From Pseudomonadota bacterium (GTDB lineage: Bacteria > Myxococcota_A > UBA9160 > JADFDR01), in NCBI GenBank assembly GCA_003353845.1, contig PIVT01000019.1, positions 1 to 55,766 on the forward strand: 55,766 nucleotides of DNA. The letters run 5' to 3'. Shown in pieces: positions 52,000-55,766 of the stretch. The position numbers and the translations under genes were made by a program. The stretch's first letter is position 1; every line of letters starts with the position of its first letter. The notes under the pieces were generated by a model. It was not told the DNA's origin. It did no database searches and saw only the letters and a list, made by a program, of their open reading frames with translations.

Positions 52000-54546
52000 A
52001 TGAGACTGCAAGCAACCTGGCTAACACTGCTACTTGGGATTTCCTTCGCAATCACGGGCTGTGCTCGCGACGAACGACCGAACATCGTCTTGGTCACCCT
52101 GGATACGACCCGTGCCGATCGATTGGGAGCCTACGGCGACGAAAATGCGCGAACCCCGGTGCTGGACGCCCTGGCCGCACGCGGTGCTCTCTTCGAGCAC
52201 GCCTATAGCCCGGTACCTCTCACGCTGCCCTCACATACCACCCTTATGACCGGGCTCTCTGCCTCCACTCACGGTGTACACGACAACACCCGGTTCATCG
52301 TTCCCGATTCCCTTGAAACCCTGGCCGAGCGTTTTCAGGCGAGTGGCTACACAACCGGAGCCTTCGTATCAGCCTTCGTGCTCGACTCCTCCTTTGGTCT
52401 CGATCAGGGATTCGAGGTGTACAATGACGACACCCACGCCAAGGAGGACCCACTGAGCTTGATGGTCCCACAGCGCCCGGGTGGAGAAACCACCGACGAC
52501 GCCCTGGCCTGGCTGACTCAAGAGCGAAAAGAACCCTTCTTCCTGTGGACCCATTACTACGACCCACACGCCCCGCGAACCCCCCACTTACCCTTCGCGG
52601 ATGAAATCGACGACTCCTACTCCGCCGCCATCGCCTATATGGATTCCCAACTGGGCCGGCTACTTGAGGGAGTCGAGGGCAGCGCGGCGGGACGGGAGAC
52701 TGTCATCATTGTCGTAGCCGACCACGGCGAGAGCTTGGGCGATCATCGCGAGCCCACGCATGGCATCGTGGCCTACGACTCCACGCTGCGGGTGCCGCTC
52801 ATCGCAGTAGGTTCGGGGTTTGCTCCCGGAACTCGCTCGCAACACTTCGTTCGCACTGAGGATGTCGCTCCCAGCCTGCTCACTGCCGCCGGGCTCACAC
52901 CCCAAGAGGGAACCGAGGGCACGCCTCTCCAAAGCACCCTAACCGAACCGAGCCCCGACGAGCGCATCGCCCCCTTCGAATCCCTCGGGCCCGCCTTCGC
53001 GCTGGGCTGGGCGCCGCTGGCCGGCGTACGCACCTCGCGCTGGAAGTACACCGCAGAACCCAATCCAGCGGAACTCTACGACATTCTGGCAGACCCCGGA
53101 GAAACGCAGAATCGTATCGCGGAGCAGCCCGAAATCGTGGAGCGGCTCGCCGCACGCTACGCGCAGATCAAACCAGTGCGAAAGAGTGAGGCCGAAAGAC
53201 ATGTGCTGGACCCCGCTGTCGAGGCCCAGCTCGCGGCTCTCGGGTACATGTCGGCACCCCAGCAATTCGACCCCGGGCAGCAACCAGACCCCCGCAAGGC
53301 TGTGGCAACCCTGGGCTGGGTGCGCCGAGCCAAGGCGATGTGCAGCCAAGAAGGCCGATTGGCTGACGGCATCGAGGCACTCACCATTTTGACCAACGAA
53401 CCCTCGGTACGCGCGGTCGCCTTGCGCGATCTCGCCATCGTCTACGCCTCGGCCGGCCATACGTCCAAGGCCATCGAGTCCCTCCATGCCTTGCTGGCGC
53501 TGACAAATACCTTGGAAATTCGAATCCGCATTGCGCACCTGCTGCTCGTCGATGGGCATCCCGAAGCGGCGCTCGCCATCCTCGCCGACGTCCCAACCCC
53601 GACGACCGGTGAATCACTTGCCTTAATCTTGGCGAGGGGCCACGCCCAATTGGCCCTTGGTCAACATGAAGAGGCGGAAAAGGCCGCATTGACGGTGCTC
53701 CAAAAGGAGCCGGGTAAAGACGAAGCACTGGCACTCGCTAGCCGGTCCCGTGCCATGCGTGGCGAAGAGCAGGAAAAGGCCGAAATCAAAACCCTACAAG
53801 CCCTGCTTGAGAATCCACCGGCTGGAGTTCAGCGCCTTCCGAACACACGGCAGTTATTGGCCGCCCTGCTTCGACGCGACGACCTCGACCGCGACGCAGC
53901 TCAGGTACTCGAAGCCGCCAACCCGCCAAGCGCGGAGAATCTGCGCATGCTCGCGGATATCGCCTTGGACCACGGTGATGAAGCCAAGGCAGCTACCCTG
54001 TACGAGTCGCTGCTTCAGCGCGTGCCCGTGGCCGATGACGTCCGCCGCCAACTCGCTGAACTCTACGACTCGCTGGGGCGTACGGAAGAATCCCTCGCAC
54101 TCTACAATGCTTTGATCGCCGTCTCGCCAGAAGATGCCACTCTTTGGGTGGACCGGGGGACCACGCACTTCCGGCTTCGTCACCTCCCGAAAGCCGAGCA
54201 GGACTTCCGCACTGCCATCAGCCTGGATGACACCCTACCGGAGGCACACCTCGACTTGGGTCTGGTCTCCTTAGCGGCCGGGCGCGATAAGGAAGCCGAG
54301 ACAGAACTCATCCGTGCCCTCGAGCTTCGGCCGGACTTCGCCAAGGCCCATTTCCACCTGGCTCGCCTTTACCAACGTGACGGCGACCCTCGTGCCGCCC
54401 ACCATGCCGAACGCGCAACCCAACTCAGCGCTCAGACGGTGGGTGCTACGCAGCAAGTACCCCCGCCCGAGAGCAGGACCGATAGAGCGACATCCCCGGC
54501 GCCTTCCAAGGACACACCCAGCCCACCTCCTGCCGAAGGTACGTAA
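52000..54546 (+). CDS. Lipoprotein with alkaline-phosphatase-superfamily (sulfatase-like) domain and TPRs, copy 2
   Basis: 848 residues. Lipobox ITGC with Cys21. Metal ligands: TLDTTR (Asp35) and ADHGES (Asp241, His242); HYYDPHAPR follows the same pattern as copy 1. The nucleophile site reads T75-L-P-S-H, again Thr instead of Cys/Ser. The domain ends in LAALGYM and TPRs fill about 445-810, ending in a Pro-rich tail. It is similar to copy 1 along its length, so the two arose by duplication and then the GMC/subunit-3 pair was placed between, or the reverse. It starts 7 bases after the GMC stop with GAGGGGAGGG upstream. Confidence 0.87.
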   Translation: MRLQATWLTLLLGISFAITGCARDERPNIVLVTLDTTRADRLGAYGDENARTPVLDALAARGALFEHAYSPVPLTLPSHTTLMTGLSASTHGVHDNTRFIVPDSLETLAERFQASGYTTGAFVSAFVLDSSFGLDQGFEVYNDDTHAKEDPLSLMVPQRPGGETTDDALAWLTQERKEPFFLWTHYYDPHAPRTPHLPFADEIDDSYSAAIAYMDSQLGRLLEGVEGSAAGRETVIIVVADHGESLGDHREPTHGIVAYDSTLRVPLIAVGSGFAPGTRSQHFVRTEDVAPSLLTAAGLTPQEGTEGTPLQSTLTEPSPDERIAPFESLGPAFALGWAPLAGVRTSRWKYTAEPNPAELYDILADPGETQNRIAEQPEIVERLAARYAQIKPVRKSEAERHVLDPAVEAQLAALGYMSAPQQFDPGQQPDPRKAVATLGWVRRAKAMCSQEGRLADGIEALTILTNEPSVRAVALRDLAIVYASAGHTSKAIESLHALLALTNTLEIRIRIAHLLLVDGHPEAALAILADVPTPTTGESLALILARGHAQLALGQHEEAEKAALTVLQKEPGKDEALALASRSRAMRGEEQEKAEIKTLQALLENPPAGVQRLPNTRQLLAALLRRDDLDRDAAQVLEAANPPSAENLRMLADIALDHGDEAKAATLYESLLQRVPVADDVRRQLAELYDSLGRTEESLALYNALIAVSPEDATLWVDRGTTHFRLRHLPKAEQDFRTAISLDDTLPEAHLDLGLVSLAAGRDKEAETELIRALELRPDFAKAHFHLARLYQRDGDPRAAHHAERATQLSAQTVGATQQVPPPESRTDRATSPAPSKDTPSPPPAEGT

Positions 54547-54883
54547 AGGCACTAAATGAGGTGTTTCAGGCCTAAGGGTTTTCACCTATAACGGCTGCTT
54601 TTTCAACCTCAGATAAGATCAGTATGTCTCTGATATTCTTGTCTAAAAACTTGACTGCAACGAGAAAGCGGGCATGATTAGACGCGGGGTTGTCCTGTGT
54701 GGATACGGCCTCAATTGCTTTGCTTTCTACAAGAGTTGTTGAGAGCGAGGATGATCCAGAAGGTTGGGCGAATGCCCACTTTTCAATGGGTTGAGTCACT
54801 TCGACCACGAGCTTGATTCCAGCAGGCTTCCGCGAAACATGGAATCGGGTCCGACAAACAAGGTAGTATGAAAGGGAAATTCG
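54547..54883. promoter_or_regulatory. Intergenic region upstream of the secreted protein
   Basis: 337 bases. The last 100 bases are the duplicated upstream block (see the repeat entries). A minus-strand open frame of 78 codons at 54572-54808 exists, but it starts from GTG inside the repeat and is probably not a gene. TAGTAT at 54864-54869 could be a -10 box. No strong -35 is present. Confidence 0.45.
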
Positions 54884-54902
54884 ATGACTTTAGGTAAGAC
54901 AC
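54785..54902 (+). repeat. Upstream/start duplication, copy 1
   Basis: This copy and the one at 55647-55766 align over about 118 bases. They share an unbroken identical block of 33 bases (54798-54830 and 55660-55692) and another identical stretch covering the first codons. The copy covers the region upstream of the secreted protein gene, its ribosome site AAAGGGAAAT and its first codons. Confidence 0.92.
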
Positions 54903-55474
54903 TCGCGAGTTTGCTCGTGGCTGTGGGGCTCATGGCCGGGGGCGCAATCTTTGGGGCAACGGATGCATCCGCTGGATGGAACAACCCCGATCTTCTCGAC
55001 GTTGACACCACTTTTTGGGATGACGACGATTACTCCAACTGGGCGTTCGTCTCCCATTCGGGTGACGAGAACGAAGCCAACGGCAGCATCTTCGACTACA
55101 ACAATCAAGGTCCTGTATGGCTGTCCTGGGAACTCTATGAGGCCGATAAGGTGACGCGCTCCGACAAGAAGGGCTCCAACTCCCAGAAGAGCTGGGCAGC
55201 ATTCGGGGTCTACGCCTATGGCAGTTCGACCTTTAGCACCTCGGACATCAGTGAGAAGTGCAAGGCCAAGACCGACGTCAAGGCCGATAAGAACGGGACC
55301 ATTACGCAGGTGACCTGGGATGCCAACTGCAAGCTCGACACCGACGATTGGACCTCCCTCACGCAGTCCCAAGCGGAGCGAATTGAGACCCTGTTCGGCA
55401 AGAAGGTCTTCAACGCCAAGAATGGCAAGATCAAGATCAAGGGTAAGGCCAAGGATAGTATCGGCGGACCCTGA
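54884..55474 (+). CDS. Small secreted protein of unknown function
   Basis: 196 residues, ATG behind AAAGGGAA. A clear signal peptide (1-31, ending DASA before GW). The mature part is acidic at first, with WDDDDYSNW and a Gly/Asn/Ser-rich stretch, and later Lys-rich, ending KGKAKDSIGGP. Two Cys (SEKC and DANC) may form a disulfide. I do not recognise a family. A terminator follows 67 bases after the stop, and a second copy of the gene starts 273 bases later, so it belongs to a tandem family. Confidence 0.75.
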   Translation: MTLGKTLASLLVAVGLMAGGAIFGATDASAGWNNPDLLDVDTTFWDDDDYSNWAFVSHSGDENEANGSIFDYNNQGPVWLSWELYEADKVTRSDKKGSNSQKSWAAFGVYAYGSSTFSTSDISEKCKAKTDVKADKNGTITQVTWDANCKLDTDDWTSLTQSQAERIETLFGKKVFNAKNGKIKIKGKAKDSIGGP

Positions 55475-55541
55475 GTCCTTATCATCGGAGGATCGCAAGG
55501 ACTGCGAATGGGTCCACGGCAATTCTCGAGAATAAGTATCC

Positions 55542-55580
55542 AAGAGGCGTTCGGGCTTTGTTGCCCGGACGCCTCTTTTG
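55542..55580 (+). terminator. Intrinsic terminator after the secreted protein gene
   Basis: AAGAGGCGTTCGGGC (55542-55556) and GCCCGGACGCCTCTT (55563-55577) pair over 15 positions with one T-G pair, around the loop TTTGTT, followed by TTGG and only a short T-run. The stem is strong. Confidence 0.88.
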
Positions 55581-55646
55581 GTTCGCTCCCTGTAAAGCTT
55601 GTTGGGGTGGTAATAATCCGATAGGTTGAGCGACTACTTAATATTT

Positions 55647-55766
55647 AATGGGTTGCGTGACTTCGACCACGAGCTTGATTCCAGCAGGCTTCTGCGGAAT
55701 ACGGGACCGAGTTCGACAAACGAAATAATTGATGAAAGGGAAATTAGATGACTTTAGGTAAGACAC
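55647..55766 (+). repeat. Upstream/start duplication, copy 2
   Basis: Second copy of the block described at 54785-54902, with about 25 substitutions or small indels, mostly between the 33-base identical block and the ribosome site. It runs into the window edge. Confidence 0.92.
55748..55766 (+). CDS. Start of a second copy of the secreted protein (cut by window edge)
   Basis: The ATG at 55748 follows AAAGGGAAATTAG and encodes MTLGKT, the same first six residues and the same codons as the gene at 54884. Only 19 bases are present, so the rest cannot be assessed; a tandem paralogue is the simplest reading. Confidence 0.8.

Noticed and set aside
54572-54808. Minus-strand open frame of 78 codons downstream of the second lipoprotein gene
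   Set aside because: It begins at a GTG inside the duplicated block, has no ribosome site and no recognisable domain. Kept only as a note on the repeat.

Overview
The window looks like chromosome from a Gram-negative, high-GC, metabolically versatile bacterium of the old 'Deltaproteobacteria' grade (Myxococcota or Desulfobacterota-like, probably uncultured). This is inferred from gene content, not from a marker gene. The clues are lipoprotein and TAT signals, a PEP-CTERM protein, ETF-linked acyl-CoA and steroid-type catabolism, alkaline-phosphatase-superfamily/TPR fusions and many TPR proteins. No rRNA, tRNA, CRISPR array, transposase or integrase was seen.

Left part (1-18574). A truncated acyl-CoA dehydrogenase is followed by a pteridine reductase (373-1155). 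A minus-strand SGNH hydrolase/TPR membrane protein (1145-3247) comes next, then a compact two-gene PKS-NRPS assembly line (3812-17679), then folK and folB on the minus strand (17708-18574). The assembly line reads A-PCP-KS-AT-ACP-aminotransferase // C-A-PCP-C-A-PCP-TE. From remembered specificity codes the first two A domains look like proline and glycine; the third has a Lys2-like pocket. The predicted opening unit is proline extended by malonate and transaminated, which would give a beta,gamma-diamino acid. The assembly line sits between folate/pterin genes, as if inserted there.

Middle part (18714-39113). A TetR regulator with a KstD-like flavoprotein ends at a strong terminator and is followed by an LLM-class oxidoreductase and an enoyl-CoA hydratase. 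These look like steroid or isoprenoid/fatty-acid catabolism. nagZ with an SSS symporter diverges from trmJ. A two-component system diverges from a VWA / PspA-like / six-TM / VWA operon that looks like an envelope-stress module. A hotdog thioesterase, an XRE regulator, an ASCH protein and an etfBA-DUF35-thiolase-like operon follow.

Right part (39196-55766). A small CxxC protein, a PaaI-type thioesterase, a PEP-CTERM protein behind a good sigma-54 promoter match, and an alcohol dehydrogenase come first. Then two GMC oxidoreductase/subunit-3 pairs in opposite orientation bracket three sulfotransferases. The second pair is translationally coupled between two lipoproteins that combine a sulfatase-like domain with TPRs and carry Thr where sulfatases have the formylglycine Cys/Ser. 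The window ends with a small secreted protein and the first six codons of a second copy behind a duplicated upstream region of about 118 bp.

Several genes (tetR, nagZ, the response regulator) have a -10 box only 6-9 nt before the start codon and no Shine-Dalgarno sequence, which suggests leaderless mRNAs. All functional calls come from reading motifs by eye; no database search was run.
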